Source: Cycloclasticus sp.
Lineage (GTDB): Bacteria; Pseudomonadota; Gammaproteobacteria; Methylococcales; Cycloclasticaceae
DNA: 64,000 nucleotides
Reading direction: 5' to 3'
Assembly: GCA_002700385.1 (NCBI GenBank)
Contig: PADC01000008.1
Coordinates: forward strand, 40,485 to 104,484
Part shown: piece after piece, positions 28,039-41,380 of the stretch
Layout of the letters: every line of letters starts with the position of its first letter
Position numbering within the stretch: position 1 is the stretch's first letter
Notes under the pieces: generated by a model
Told to the model about the DNA's origin: nothing
What the model saw: only the letters and a program-made list of their open reading frames with translations
The model's database searches: none
Made by a program: the position numbers and the translations under genes

Positions 28039-28069
28039 TTGACTCTATAGTTACTATAGAGTTTAAACT
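28039..28069 (+). promoter_or_regulatory. PbrR-type promoter/operator of the CDF gene and pbrR
   Basis: TTGACT (28039-28044) and TAAACT (28064-28069) stand 19 bases apart around the perfect dyad ACTCTATAG-tta-CTATAGAGT (28042-28062). It lies in the divergent region between pbrR (start 28022) and the CDF gene (start 28100) and closely matches the known PbrR operator. Confidence 0.92.
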
Positions 28070-28099
28070 ATGCAGTAATGGTAAAACAAGGGCTCAAAT

Positions 28100-28996
28100 A
28101 TGACTGATTCGTGTGATGGGGGATGTGCTGACTCTGCTGATAAAAGCATAGCCATGCCGCTGCATAGAACGCGGGGCTCTGGAGGCTTCGCCAGCGTATT
28201 TACGATACCCAAGATGGACTGCCCCTCTGAAGAAAGCATGATCCGAATGGCTGTTAGCGCCATCGACCCTTCTGTCGCACTCGAATTTGATACACCGAAT
28301 CGTAAGGCCACCGTGTTTCATGGCGACAATTTTGCACCCATTCAGGCCGCTATCGAAAATCTTGGACTGGGGGCAACCGTAGATGATACGCGACCCATTG
28401 ATGGGGAGGACTTCTCAGCAGCGGTCACCTCCGCGCAGGCAACCAACAGCAAGGAAGCTGGCGTCCTCAAGTGGCTATTAGCGATCAATGCCCTCATGTT
28501 TGGGGTAGAAATCAGCATCGGTTGGGTTGCACAGTCGACTGGATTAATTGCCGATTCCTTGGACATGTTTGCTGATGCTGCCGTATACGGCCTAGCGCTC
28601 TATGCGGTAGGTCACAGTGCTCAAATGAAGCTGCGTGCAGCGCACCTTTCTGGCTGGCTACAACTGATCCTAGCGCTCGGCGCTCTGAGTGAAGTGATCC
28701 GGCGATTTTTGTTTGGCAGTGAACCGGAGTCGATGCTCATGATGAGCTTTGGTTTACTCGCATTGATTGCCAACTCCCTGTGCCTGGTACTGATCAACAA
28801 GCAAAAAGACAGTGGTGTACACATGAAAGCAAGTTGGATTTTTTCGGCCAACGATGTGATCGCTAATTTAGGGCTTATCATGGCAGGTTTACTGGTTGCA
28901 CTAACCGATTCACGTTATCCGGATTTGGTGATTGGTTTCGTGATCGGCTTAATCGTTTTGAATGGCGCACGCCGTATTTTGCAATTGAAATCGTGA
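28100..28996 (+). CDS. CDF-like cation transporter with N-terminal metal-binding domain
   Basis: This is a 298-aa cation diffusion facilitator-like protein. A Cys-rich start (SCDGGCAD) and an HMA-like domain with PKMDCPSEE (about residues 37-45) precede six membrane helices. The metal-site motif of TM2, SLDMFADAAVYG, has Asp at both ends. This branch, often annotated simply as cation transporter, is regularly found beside pbrR/cadR and probably exports Pb/Cd/Zn in exchange for protons. The extra N-terminal domain is not found in CzcD. It is driven by the PbrR promoter upstream; czcD follows after 26 bases. Confidence 0.85.
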   Translation: MTDSCDGGCADSADKSIAMPLHRTRGSGGFASVFTIPKMDCPSEESMIRMAVSAIDPSVALEFDTPNRKATVFHGDNFAPIQAAIENLGLGATVDDTRPIDGEDFSAAVTSAQATNSKEAGVLKWLLAINALMFGVEISIGWVAQSTGLIADSLDMFADAAVYGLALYAVGHSAQMKLRAAHLSGWLQLILALGALSEVIRRFLFGSEPESMLMMSFGLLALIANSLCLVLINKQKDSGVHMKASWIFSANDVIANLGLIMAGLLVALTDSRYPDLVIGFVIGLIVLNGARRILQLKS

Positions 28997-29022
28997 ATGC
29001 AAAAAAGGTAACTTAATCCGTT

Positions 29023-29934
29023 ATGCATAATCACAATCATGAATCATCTGACTCACGCATTGGTTGGGCGTTCTTTCTCAATCTTGGATTCACCATTGTG
29101 GAATTTATTGGTGGCTGGCTCACCAACAGCACAGCAATCATGGCGGATGCCGTGCATGATCTTGGCGATAGCTTATCAATCGGGCTCGCCTGGATTTTAA
29201 GCAAAATAGCGCATAAACAAGCTAACGACACCTATAGTTATGGCTATCAAAGATTTTCCTTGTTAGGCGCACTGGTTAATGGCGCGGTTCTCATCGGCGG
29301 GTCTATATGGGTATTAAGCGAAGCAATTCCCCGCTTATCCGATCCAGAAATGCCCCATGCACAGGGCATGATTGTTCTGGCCATATTTGGAATAGCCGTC
29401 AATGGATTCGCCGCTTATAAGCTTAGCCATGGAAAATCATTAAATGAGCGCGTTTTGAATTGGCACTTATTAGAAGACGTTTTAGGCTGGGTGGCAGTTT
29501 TACTCGTTGCTGTTGTGCTTAGCTTTGTCGATCTCCCTGTGCTCGATCCACTTTTATCCATCGGATTTACCTTGTTCATATTATTCAATGTCACCAAGAC
29601 ACTCATCGACACCATTAAGATTTTTCTTCAGGCAACGCCAGACACAAAAGTTCGGCAGGATATCATTAGCGACTTGAAATCTCTTGAGAAAATTAGGAGT
29701 GTACATCACGTCCATATCTGGTCGCTTGATGGTGCTAATGATGTATTAACCGCACACCTTGAACTCGAAAAGGCGATAAGCGATTTAGGCCAACAGGAGC
29801 TAAAACGAGAAATTTCAAGGACTCTACAACGCTACGACTTATCGCATACAACGATAGAATTAGAATTCCCCGATGAAGACTGCCGAGATAGCGAAGCAAC
29901 TTCAACCAAAACAACATTGCCAACAAGTCCTTGA
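29023..29934 (+). CDS. czcD: CzcD-type cation diffusion facilitator
   Basis: This is a 303-aa CDF transporter of the inner membrane with a His-rich start (HNHNHES), six helices, and the metal-coordinating TM2 motif MADAVHDLGDS and TM5 motif WHLLEDVLGWVA. A C-terminal cytosolic domain of about 90 residues (VHHVHIWSLDGANDVLTAHL) has the conserved His residues that sense Zn. The family exports Zn(II), Cd(II) and Co(II) from the cytosol into the periplasm, where the CzcCBA pump downstream can take over. It is co-directional with the upstream CDF gene and likely in the same transcript. Confidence 0.92.
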   Translation: MHNHNHESSDSRIGWAFFLNLGFTIVEFIGGWLTNSTAIMADAVHDLGDSLSIGLAWILSKIAHKQANDTYSYGYQRFSLLGALVNGAVLIGGSIWVLSEAIPRLSDPEMPHAQGMIVLAIFGIAVNGFAAYKLSHGKSLNERVLNWHLLEDVLGWVAVLLVAVVLSFVDLPVLDPLLSIGFTLFILFNVTKTLIDTIKIFLQATPDTKVRQDIISDLKSLEKIRSVHHVHIWSLDGANDVLTAHLELEKAISDLGQQELKREISRTLQRYDLSHTTIELEFPDEDCRDSEATSTKTTLPTSP

Positions 29935-30064
29935 AGTCAACCATAAATGAAAACAGTCGAATTTTTAAACAATTCTACTAAGAATCTTGATCAGATAGAC
30001 ATATTTAGTATCAAACGCATTAACCGTATAGATTATACAAACCGAATGGTATAGAATTAATAGT

Positions 30065-30382
30065 ATGTTGCGGCCATTCATCTCATACCTGTTTATCTTT
30101 TCGCTACTCTTTATGGGTATCGAAAGCGCTGTCGATATTACCGGTGGTGAACACCCCCACGGTGACGAATATGCGCATGTCCTGGACAGCGATGACTCGC
30201 ATTCATCTGATTCAACTACTGACAACGACCACTGCTCACATTGCTGCCACGGTCATACCGGCAGCATTGCCGGTCATGCTCCAGTACTGAACTGTGACAT
30301 GGCTAATCAACAGTTTTCTTTCTACCAGCCACACTTCCTCAACTTTACCCAAGCACCACCCACTCCGCCGCCCAACGTATAA
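30065..30382 (+). CDS. CzcI-like exported His-rich protein
   Basis: This 105-aa protein has a signal peptide (FISYLFIFSLLFMGIES) and a mature part rich in His and Asp (HPHGDEYAHV and SDDSHSSDS), with a HCSHCCHGH Cys/His cluster. The tail TQAPPTPPPNV recalls small proteins that precede czcCBA (CzcI/CzcN-like). Its place just before czcC fits a periplasmic zinc-binding modulator of the pump. An A/T-rich promoter region lies at 30000-30060. No motif proves the role. Confidence 0.6.
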   Translation: MLRPFISYLFIFSLLFMGIESAVDITGGEHPHGDEYAHVLDSDDSHSSDSTTDNDHCSHCCHGHTGSIAGHAPVLNCDMANQQFSFYQPHFLNFTQAPPTPPPNV

Positions 30383-30483
30383 ATCATTTCTGATCTTTAT
30401 CAGCATACCTACTGTTGTGGAGCGACATTCGCTTACAACAACTACGTGTGCACGAATGTTTATGGAATATCGGACTATGATTT

Positions 30484-31794
30484 ATGCAAACACGAAACAT
30501 TATTGCTGCCTTACTTTTAGGTAGCCTATCCTTGGTGAGCTGGGCGGATTCGATTAAATCGCCTATGCAAAACACCGAACAAGTGTCGCGGCGCGTCAAT
30601 GCTTCCACAGCGCTAACGCTGGAAGATGCCATCACCCGCACCCTGAAAAACAACCCGCAGTTGTACCAATACCGTTTTCGTCAGCAGAGCCTTGTGGCAC
30701 AGCGCGAAAGCAGCTCGCTCTCTCCAGCCCTGAATCTGGGACTGGAAGTCGAAAACATCGCGGGCAGCGGAGAGTTTAACGGGCTTGATAGCGCGGAAAC
30801 TACCCTTGCACTGTCTTCTGTGATTGAGCTGGGAGCCAAGGCGCGTTCACGGGTTGCGGTGATTGATGCCAGAACCGACCGCTTGAATTTTGAGCGCCAG
30901 GCGACAACGCTGGATGTACTCGGTGAACTAACGACAACGTTTATTCGTTCTCTTTCCACCCAAGAGAGCATTGCTCTTGCAATGGAGGCTGTTGCGCTAT
31001 CAGAGCAAATGCTAAAAACCGTTGAACAGCGAGCGTCTAAAGGTGCTGCCCCTGAGGCGGAGGTTATGCGCGCTAAAGCAGCACACACTCGTACATCTAT
31101 TCGCCTACAGGCATTGCGCAGCAGTTTTAAGCGTCAGAAGGTAATGCTAAGCAGCTTCTGGGGGAGTACCAATCCCCACTTTACTGAACTCAGCGGTAGC
31201 CTATCTGCGCTTGGCTCTTCGGATGATTTTGCCAGTTTATTACAACGCGCCAAGCATTCCCCTGCCATTGCTATTTTTGCCAGCGAGGCTCGGCTAAAAG
31301 ATGCCGAAGTCAATCTGGCTCAGGCACAAAGTCGCGTGGATATAGGCTGGCAATTGGGTGTCAGGCGTTTCGAAGCAACCGATGACACTGCGTTAACGGC
31401 GGGCATTTCGATTCCGTTGTTCAGTGGTAAACGTAACCGTGGGAGCGTCGCCTCGGCATTGGCCGAGCGCAATGCCGTGGACTACCAACAAGCTGATGCC
31501 CAGCTCAAGCTACACAACCGCTTGTTCGCTGCCTTCTCTCAGCGTGAAGAGAATAAGGCTGCTGTCGAGCAGTTCAGCACTCAGGTCTTACCCGCGCTGG
31601 AGCAGGCATTACTTTTGACACGACAAGCCTACGAAAACGGTCGCTATCGCTATCAAGACTGGATTGCCGCACAGGAAGAACTGCTCACTGCCAAGCAACA
31701 ACATATTGAAGCCGCTACTGCAGCACAGCTCAATCAAACACTCATCGAGCAATTAATTGCAGAACCACTGGCAGCTAACGCTTTATCTTATTAA
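30484..31794 (+). CDS. czcC: CzcC-type outer-membrane efflux factor
   Basis: This is a 436-aa TolC-family protein with a signal peptide (IIAALLLGSLSLVSWAD), two repeats of long helices and a membrane barrel, forming the outer-membrane part of the Czc pump. Typical elements are LTLEDAITRTLKNNPQL at the start of the first repeat and WQLGVRRFEATDDTALTAGI for the second barrel strand. It is followed by czcB after about 50 bases and czcA, all plus strand, so it is the first pump gene. It is not closely similar to the cusC product. Confidence 0.9.
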   Translation: MQTRNIIAALLLGSLSLVSWADSIKSPMQNTEQVSRRVNASTALTLEDAITRTLKNNPQLYQYRFRQQSLVAQRESSSLSPALNLGLEVENIAGSGEFNGLDSAETTLALSSVIELGAKARSRVAVIDARTDRLNFERQATTLDVLGELTTTFIRSLSTQESIALAMEAVALSEQMLKTVEQRASKGAAPEAEVMRAKAAHTRTSIRLQALRSSFKRQKVMLSSFWGSTNPHFTELSGSLSALGSSDDFASLLQRAKHSPAIAIFASEARLKDAEVNLAQAQSRVDIGWQLGVRRFEATDDTALTAGISIPLFSGKRNRGSVASALAERNAVDYQQADAQLKLHNRLFAAFSQREENKAAVEQFSTQVLPALEQALLLTRQAYENGRYRYQDWIAAQEELLTAKQQHIEAATAAQLNQTLIEQLIAEPLAANALSY

Positions 31795-31845
31795 CACAGC
31801 ATTTTGGCAAATAAAACACTTTGCCAAGAGCGCAAGGAATTAACG

Positions 31846-35986
<4,141 letters not shown>

Positions 35987-35993
35987 ACTTGAG

Positions 35994-36027
35994 AGCACAC
36001 CCTCCTTTTTGAGGGTGTGCTAATTTT
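35994..36027 (+). terminator. Terminator after czcA
   Basis: AGCACACCCTC (35994-36004) pairs perfectly with GAGGGTGTGCT (36011-36021) around a 6-base loop and is followed by AATTTTC. It stops the czc transcript before the minus-strand transfer genes. Confidence 0.9.
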
Positions 36028-36069
36028 CTCGTTGGCCCAAAAATCTATAGGGAGCTGTAAATGTCTCCC

Positions 36070-38826
36070 CTACTTCGTCGACCCCAAACCATCAGCAACA
36101 GTAAACACCGCTTCCAACTCGGAGCAATGCTGAGACTTCATAATTTCAGCACGTTGCTGCTTCTCGTGCTTTTCAGTCATGGCTAGTGCCAAGGCTAGCG
36201 GGGGCGGCACGTTTCGGAACAAGCATTGCAGCTTATCCGATAGCACGACGCCCTCAGTATAATTGCCAGGCTCTTTTCTTGCCGCACGAAGCATACCCTT
36301 TTGCTCCTCGGTCAGGTCTTTAAAGCGTGAGATTTGTTCAATCTCTTCCTTGGGACAAACCATCGCTATCCACCACTCGAACATACTGAGTAGTTTTTTG
36401 GCAGCGTCGGGAAAGTCTTCCAGATTCTGGGTGGCCAACCATAACCAGGCACCCAACTTGCGCCACATTTTCACGATCTTAACCAGGAAAATAGCTAATA
36501 AGGGATTCGTCGTAATCAAGTGCGCTTCATCGCCTAGCACGAAGGTCGGGCGATGATCATATTGCTCACGCTCCACGACACCATTGATCTGATTCATCAA
36601 CCCCATAAACCCTAAAGCCAGCTGATCTTCATAGCCTTCATTGGCGAGCAGCCCCATTTCCATGATGGTGACATCGGCCTCAGGCCAGGCCTTTCCCACG
36701 CGATTAAAAAAATGCCCGGCGGTTCCTGAACAATACAATGCCATTGCATCAGCCATGTCTCTGGCACGCTCTTGGCGTTTCGGCGTGCTGGACTCCTCCA
36801 CCGCCAACTTGTTCAACGCATTAACCACATCCTCGGTTAATACAATTTCTCGACTGCCAGCCGCTTGCTTTTCCTCCGCAGCGAGGATGATCGCTCTACG
36901 AATCGTTAGGCGATCCGCCCGCGTCATCACAGCTTCTTCCTTACTATCCCCGCCGGTAATCATAATGCGGGCCTTCAATTCCATCTCGCCCAGCAGATCC
37001 CGTTCTTCGTCATCATCACTGTTATCCGAAGCATCCAAAGATGCTTCTTCATAAGCTGAAGGCTCTTGATTAGCTGAAAGCTCTTCACCAAACGAAGCCT
37101 GCTGTGCTCGTTCTCTTTTGAGCATTTCATAGGCGTCAGCAAAAGGCGGCAGGCTAACGTCTTCCTTGGGGTGAAGCGTCACCTGATTAACGCTCAACCC
37201 GAAATATCGACAATAATCACCCAGCAGTTTGAACGACCCGCCCTTTTCAATAATGTAAATTCGCGCACCGTAGATCGCTGCGACCTGTAACAGGATGTAC
37301 ACCATTAATGCCGACTTACCAGAACCAGGAGGCCCCAATACCAAACCAAAGGCATTCTTGGCCCGATCCTGCTTGTTCAGCGGATCGAAGGTCAAAGGCT
37401 CACCGCCTCGATTAAAGAAAACCAGCCCCGGATGCCCGGTTCCCCGACTGCGACCGTAGAACGGTAATAACTTGGCCAGATCACTGGAGAACACCAGACG
37501 ACTCTTTTTGTTGACCTTCTCCCTTTTCGGTTCATAGTTCATTGGTAACTGGCGAATATAGGTATCCAGTGGCAACAGTTCATCTTTCTCTCGAATAGGA
37601 TGCAAACCATTAGCCAGTAGCAACGCGTTGACTTCATTGGTCCTCTTTTGCAGATCAGCGAGGGAATCCCCACGGGTGAACAGCGTTATAACGGTGGGCA
37701 ACAGGTAGTCCCCGTGGGACATCCATTTCAAGGCTTCCTTGGCATCCTGCTCAGCCGCCATCGCTTCTGCCGTTTCACCCTTTGCTGAATTGAGCACTTG
37801 CACCACATGATTTTCGACGAGGTCTTGAGGCTGAAGTGTCACGCATAGGGAAAGAATGCTGCCCTCTGGCAACTTATCGAACAAGGCATACAGGTTATCG
37901 CCAACCTGTCGCTCACCGGTAAAGTGACCGGGCAAGGGCTTCCTTCGCAATGCATCCACAGTGATCGCTCTATGTGGAAAATCATCGAAGTACCAAACGC
38001 CGTGACCGCCATCGGATGAGGGCTGAGAAAGAAACAATAGGTCGGACAGATCGTGACTAAATGCCCGTTCCTGCTTTTCGGGAAGTGACATTAGCTCAGT
38101 GAGCCTATCCAAATCCCCTTCCGTCACTTCAGCCTTAGGGTTAAACCAACGTAATAACCACGCATAGAGATCATGGTCATCACATCGTCGAATACCAATG
38201 CCTGTGGCTGCCATCTGGGTGACAAAGCGCTCCGCGACCTGGTTGATCTCGGTAACAGGGTCGATATGTTCGTTATCGTTTAACTCTCTCCGACGATACA
38301 AAAATACTCGCACACGGCGCACCTTTCCTCGCCAGCTACCGCCGGTCACTGTGTTATCTTCGAATAGCCCGGCGCTCTGTGTCATTCGTTTAAAATGCCT
38401 TTGCATACGGGCAACAAAGTTACTGGCTAACAAACGATGCTCTGGGGTTTGCCTGCAATGGCTCTCTGTATAGGTATTTAAGGATCGTGATAATGCCGAT
38501 AGCGAGTCTTCATCTGAGACAAAACATTGCAATACAAAGGGGTTATCGTGTGCCGGAATTGTGTGGTTGATACAGGTTTGTATATTGGCCTGAACTTCTT
38601 GCAAGAATTTACTTGAACGCGCTTCCGTGGAAACACCAGTAATTTCAAACATCGCTGCAGCACTAAAACCATCTTCAAGAGTAAACGTCTCTGAGGACTC
38701 ATCGTAGTCTACCCACGGTAACCAATCGCTTAACGACGCGGGGTGACGATAGAGTGCATCCACATCAGCATCCGTAATCGCTGAATCACGCTTTGGTTGC
38801 TTGCCTATTAATTCCTTATCTGCCAT
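36070..38826 (-). CDS. traC: TraC/VirB4-like conjugation ATPase, TIGR03744 (PFL_4706 family)
   Basis: This is a 918-aa cytosolic/membrane-associated ATPase that powers pilus assembly in the G-type T4SS. It has an N-terminal TraC-like domain, then Walker A (LGPPGSGKSALM, about residue 500) and an acidic insert (DASDNSDDDEERDLL). Walker B (TFVLGDEAHL) follows, and then the LWLATQNLEDFPDA motif seen in VirB4 homologs. ATG 38826 is preferred to the upstream GTG because GGGA lies seven bases before it. It overlaps no gene but its start is two bases from the lipoprotein stop, so coupling is likely. Confidence 0.9.
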   Translation of the reverse strand: MADKELIGKQPKRDSAITDADVDALYRHPASLSDWLPWVDYDESSETFTLEDGFSAAAMFEITGVSTEARSSKFLQEVQANIQTCINHTIPAHDNPFVLQCFVSDEDSLSALSRSLNTYTESHCRQTPEHRLLASNFVARMQRHFKRMTQSAGLFEDNTVTGGSWRGKVRRVRVFLYRRRELNDNEHIDPVTEINQVAERFVTQMAATGIGIRRCDDHDLYAWLLRWFNPKAEVTEGDLDRLTELMSLPEKQERAFSHDLSDLLFLSQPSSDGGHGVWYFDDFPHRAITVDALRRKPLPGHFTGERQVGDNLYALFDKLPEGSILSLCVTLQPQDLVENHVVQVLNSAKGETAEAMAAEQDAKEALKWMSHGDYLLPTVITLFTRGDSLADLQKRTNEVNALLLANGLHPIREKDELLPLDTYIRQLPMNYEPKREKVNKKSRLVFSSDLAKLLPFYGRSRGTGHPGLVFFNRGGEPLTFDPLNKQDRAKNAFGLVLGPPGSGKSALMVYILLQVAAIYGARIYIIEKGGSFKLLGDYCRYFGLSVNQVTLHPKEDVSLPPFADAYEMLKRERAQQASFGEELSANQEPSAYEEASLDASDNSDDDEERDLLGEMELKARIMITGGDSKEEAVMTRADRLTIRRAIILAAEEKQAAGSREIVLTEDVVNALNKLAVEESSTPKRQERARDMADAMALYCSGTAGHFFNRVGKAWPEADVTIMEMGLLANEGYEDQLALGFMGLMNQINGVVEREQYDHRPTFVLGDEAHLITTNPLLAIFLVKIVKMWRKLGAWLWLATQNLEDFPDAAKKLLSMFEWWIAMVCPKEEIEQISRFKDLTEEQKGMLRAARKEPGNYTEGVVLSDKLQCLFRNVPPPLALALAMTEKHEKQQRAEIMKSQHCSELEAVFTVADGLGSTK

Positions 38827-38828
38827 GT

Positions 38829-39200
38829 CTATTCCCACCCTGCCTGTTCACCCGGAGCCGCAATATGATCCTGGGTGTAAAGCCGGAAAAAGGTGCTATA
38901 TCCCGGTATCGGGTGGCCTGCAGCAGTCAGATGCCTGAAAACATACATTCGCAGCGTCGGATTAGGTAACCACTGAAACTCGTCTTGTCCAGCATTGGCC
39001 TCACCGCCGATGGCACGTTTCGACCTCACCAGCGGTTCATCGTTAGCATTGTGGAATTTTTCATCGTGAATGCTCTTCATAGAAGGCATATCAGTGCCAA
39101 ATACTTTTGCCTTTCTGTCACCGTAAAAGGAAGTGGCGCAACCAGACAGTAACCCGGCATTAATCCAAATCGTGATTAATATCAGAATCATTTTTCGCAT
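38829..39200 (-). CDS. Conjugal transfer lipoprotein, TIGR03751 family
   Basis: This is a 123-aa lipoprotein with a signal peptide ending at a lipobox (INAGLLSGCATS), then a mature domain with PNPTLRMYVFRHL and HPIPGYSTFFRLY. It is the TraV/VirB7-like component that anchors the channel in the outer membrane. ATG 39200 has AAGGAG upstream, and the gene overlaps the 3' end of the TIGR03752 gene by about 40 bases, in keeping with tight coupling in this operon. The GxxG and Cys in the right place make the lipoprotein call firm. Confidence 0.85.
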   Translation of the reverse strand: MRKMILILITIWINAGLLSGCATSFYGDRKAKVFGTDMPSMKSIHDEKFHNANDEPLVRSKRAIGGEANAGQDEFQWLPNPTLRMYVFRHLTAAGHPIPGYSTFFRLYTQDHIAAPGEQAGWE

Positions 39201-40518
39201 AGCGTAATCTCCTTGCAATCGAACTTTTATCCAGTGGCAAACTGCGGTCTAAATGGACGGATACCTCTACCCCCGGATTCACCACCACCGCATCAAAACT
39301 CTGTTTTTGTCGTGCCAGCAACCACCGGCTGACTTCATCCGTTGCGGACTGCACTGCCTCGCCAGCAACCAGTTTATTAATGTCACCCACGACCGTACTC
39401 GTTGTTGACCCGGTTAATGATGATGTTTGCCTCTGCTGCTGTGCTTCGGCGTAGGCGGAACCCGCCGCCCCCAGTCCTGCCAGCCCAATACGCTGGGAAA
39501 TAAACGAGGGTGCGTTGGTGACAAAGCGCCCGGCCACACAGGGCACACCGCTAGGGTCAGAAATGTAGCCCAATGGTTGCCCCTGGCTACTGTGGTTTAC
39601 GATAGAGCCGTCCTCAAAGATGAACGTTGCCGATGTTAGGCGAGCGCTGACACAGGAGAGATTCCAGTCACCAAAACCCAAACCACTGAAAATCATGCCC
39701 TCGACCTCTGGCATATCGTGACCATTGGCTAACAGATTTTCTTTGCCGATATAGATTTTTACCGGATAAGGATCGGGTGTCTGTCCCTCTACCGGAATAC
39801 GGCCAATCAAAGCCGTTAGTGCCAGTCCGTCCGTCAATGTTGCATCTTTGGGTATCGTATAAATCGGCTCGACAATAATCTGATGTTTCTTCTCAGAATC
39901 TTGTACCTCGTTATTCGCTTCAGCCGTATTAGGTGAGCGAGGTAGCAATCCAGTAAAGCGGCCTTTATTACCTTCTGTTGTTTCTGGCTCAACATAATCA
40001 AGAGGGTTATACCAGGCACCCTGATCTGGATTGATCGGAATCACATTCTGACCATCAAAACCAAAACCAACAGGCAACCCGTCCTGATTTAATTGCCTAA
40101 TGTCAGCTGAGCTTTTATCTTCTTTCAAATCCTTAATTTCACGTCTTAGCTGACTGAGATGCTGCTGAAGCGAACCTATGGTCGCCGTGGTTTCATTCAG
40201 TGCTTCCTGGGCCTGCTGATTTGCCGCTTCCAGCTTTGATACTTTTTGCTGATTCTCCAGCACTTTACCCATGTTCTCTTTAGTCGATGCGTTCAGCGTA
40301 TCTGCTTTTTTTACCGCTTCTCGGGCGTAGGCCTGCAATGCTTTGATAGTATCGGTCTGCGTATCACCGTCCTGAGGCTTGGCCGCAGGGTCATATCCAG
40401 GCATCTGTTCAACAGGCTGGTAACTTTCCTGTGGCTCCGAGCACATCACGAGTGACAGGCAGCCAATGGCCAGCGCAGCACCTCCAATCAGTAACGGATT
40501 CATGCGCTTTTCAGCCAT
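39160..40518 (-). CDS. Integrating conjugative element protein, TIGR03752 (TraB-like)
   Basis: This is a 452-aa TraB/VirB10-like protein that spans the envelope: an N-terminal membrane anchor (LLIGGAALAIGCLSLVMC), then a coiled coil (residues ~85-140, with NQQAQEALNETTATIGSL), a Pro-rich linker and a C-terminal VirB10-type barrel domain. It contacts the inner-membrane ring and the outer-membrane core. ATG 40518 overlaps the TIGR03749 stop, as expected for coupled genes. It lies in the standard order TIGR03749-TIGR03752-TIGR03751-TraC. Confidence 0.87.
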   Translation of the reverse strand: MAEKRMNPLLIGGAALAIGCLSLVMCSEPQESYQPVEQMPGYDPAAKPQDGDTQTDTIKALQAYAREAVKKADTLNASTKENMGKVLENQQKVSKLEAANQQAQEALNETTATIGSLQQHLSQLRREIKDLKEDKSSADIRQLNQDGLPVGFGFDGQNVIPINPDQGAWYNPLDYVEPETTEGNKGRFTGLLPRSPNTAEANNEVQDSEKKHQIIVEPIYTIPKDATLTDGLALTALIGRIPVEGQTPDPYPVKIYIGKENLLANGHDMPEVEGMIFSGLGFGDWNLSCVSARLTSATFIFEDGSIVNHSSQGQPLGYISDPSGVPCVAGRFVTNAPSFISQRIGLAGLGAAGSAYAEAQQQRQTSSLTGSTTSTVVGDINKLVAGEAVQSATDEVSRWLLARQKQSFDAVVVNPGVEVSVHLDRSLPLDKSSIARRLRYAKNDSDINHDLD

Positions 40519-41380
40519 CTTGCATTTCCTCTTTACCGGTTTGCCCACTTTGAAGAACCCGGCTGTCAATCGGCAAGGACAGGCTTTCCACGAAAGACCG
40601 GTTCGAGACCAGATACAAGGTGGTTGTATCGGTTTCATCGCCCATTGCCCCCAAACGATCATGTTGTAATGTCGCCGTCAGCCAATCTCCACGGACAAGA
40701 TAACTTAGGTCTAGCGCCTGGTGAGAATCGGATCGATCAAACTGTAGCTGCAGTGACTGCCGCGACAAATTACGCACTCTAACCGCAGTCACTGTTAATC
40801 CATGGCCTTGCCACGAAGCTATAGGCACCGTTTCTATAAGACCACCGCGAATCAGTGGCACTGACGTTTTTGATTCAACCGGAATTCGTTTAATCGCGCT
40901 GTCACCATCGACTAACCGCTCCGGCGCATAGAGTTGTTGCGCAGCATAACGGGTCAATCGGATACGCCAGTCCTCTGTCGTTCTGTACGCAGTTGCTTCC
41001 TTACTGCGATTCCGAGTGTTTTTCTTTGTCATCACAATCAATTCATCGCTAACTGCCGCGACTTCACTGGCTGTTATATCTAACAAATAGACTTGATGAT
41101 CGTTCAGCCCCTGAATACGAAGACGGGTTGTCGGAAATGGTTCCATTGCCCTGATATACAAAACGCCGTTTGCCGACAGCACTGATACATGGCGTTTAAC
41201 CGTATCAGGCAACCAATAACGCACATTATCTGGGAAATGAATAATGCGCTCACTACCGACTTGCAGATGAACGTTAATGGGGCGTTTATCCCAAAGCACG
41301 CGCTCTGATGCATCGGCTAGGACGGTAGCAGAGGCTAAAGTCAGTAAGATCACAAACAACCTTTGGATACAGCTTTTCAT
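40511..41380 (-). CDS. Integrating conjugative element protein, TIGR03749 (TraK-like)
   Basis: This is a 289-aa exported protein with a signal peptide (LFVILLTLASATVLADA) and a TraK/VirB9-like beta-rich body: RVLWDKRPINVHLQVGSE, YLLDITASEVAAV and a C-terminal TTTLYLVSNRSFVESL. It forms the outer-membrane core ring with TraB and the lipoprotein. Its ATG overlaps the TIGR03746 stop by four bases. Family and role are well supported by position. Confidence 0.87.
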   Translation of the reverse strand: MKSCIQRLFVILLTLASATVLADASERVLWDKRPINVHLQVGSERIIHFPDNVRYWLPDTVKRHVSVLSANGVLYIRAMEPFPTTRLRIQGLNDHQVYLLDITASEVAAVSDELIVMTKKNTRNRSKEATAYRTTEDWRIRLTRYAAQQLYAPERLVDGDSAIKRIPVESKTSVPLIRGGLIETVPIASWQGHGLTVTAVRVRNLSRQSLQLQFDRSDSHQALDLSYLVRGDWLTATLQHDRLGAMGDETDTTTLYLVSNRSFVESLSLPIDSRVLQSGQTGKEEMQDG

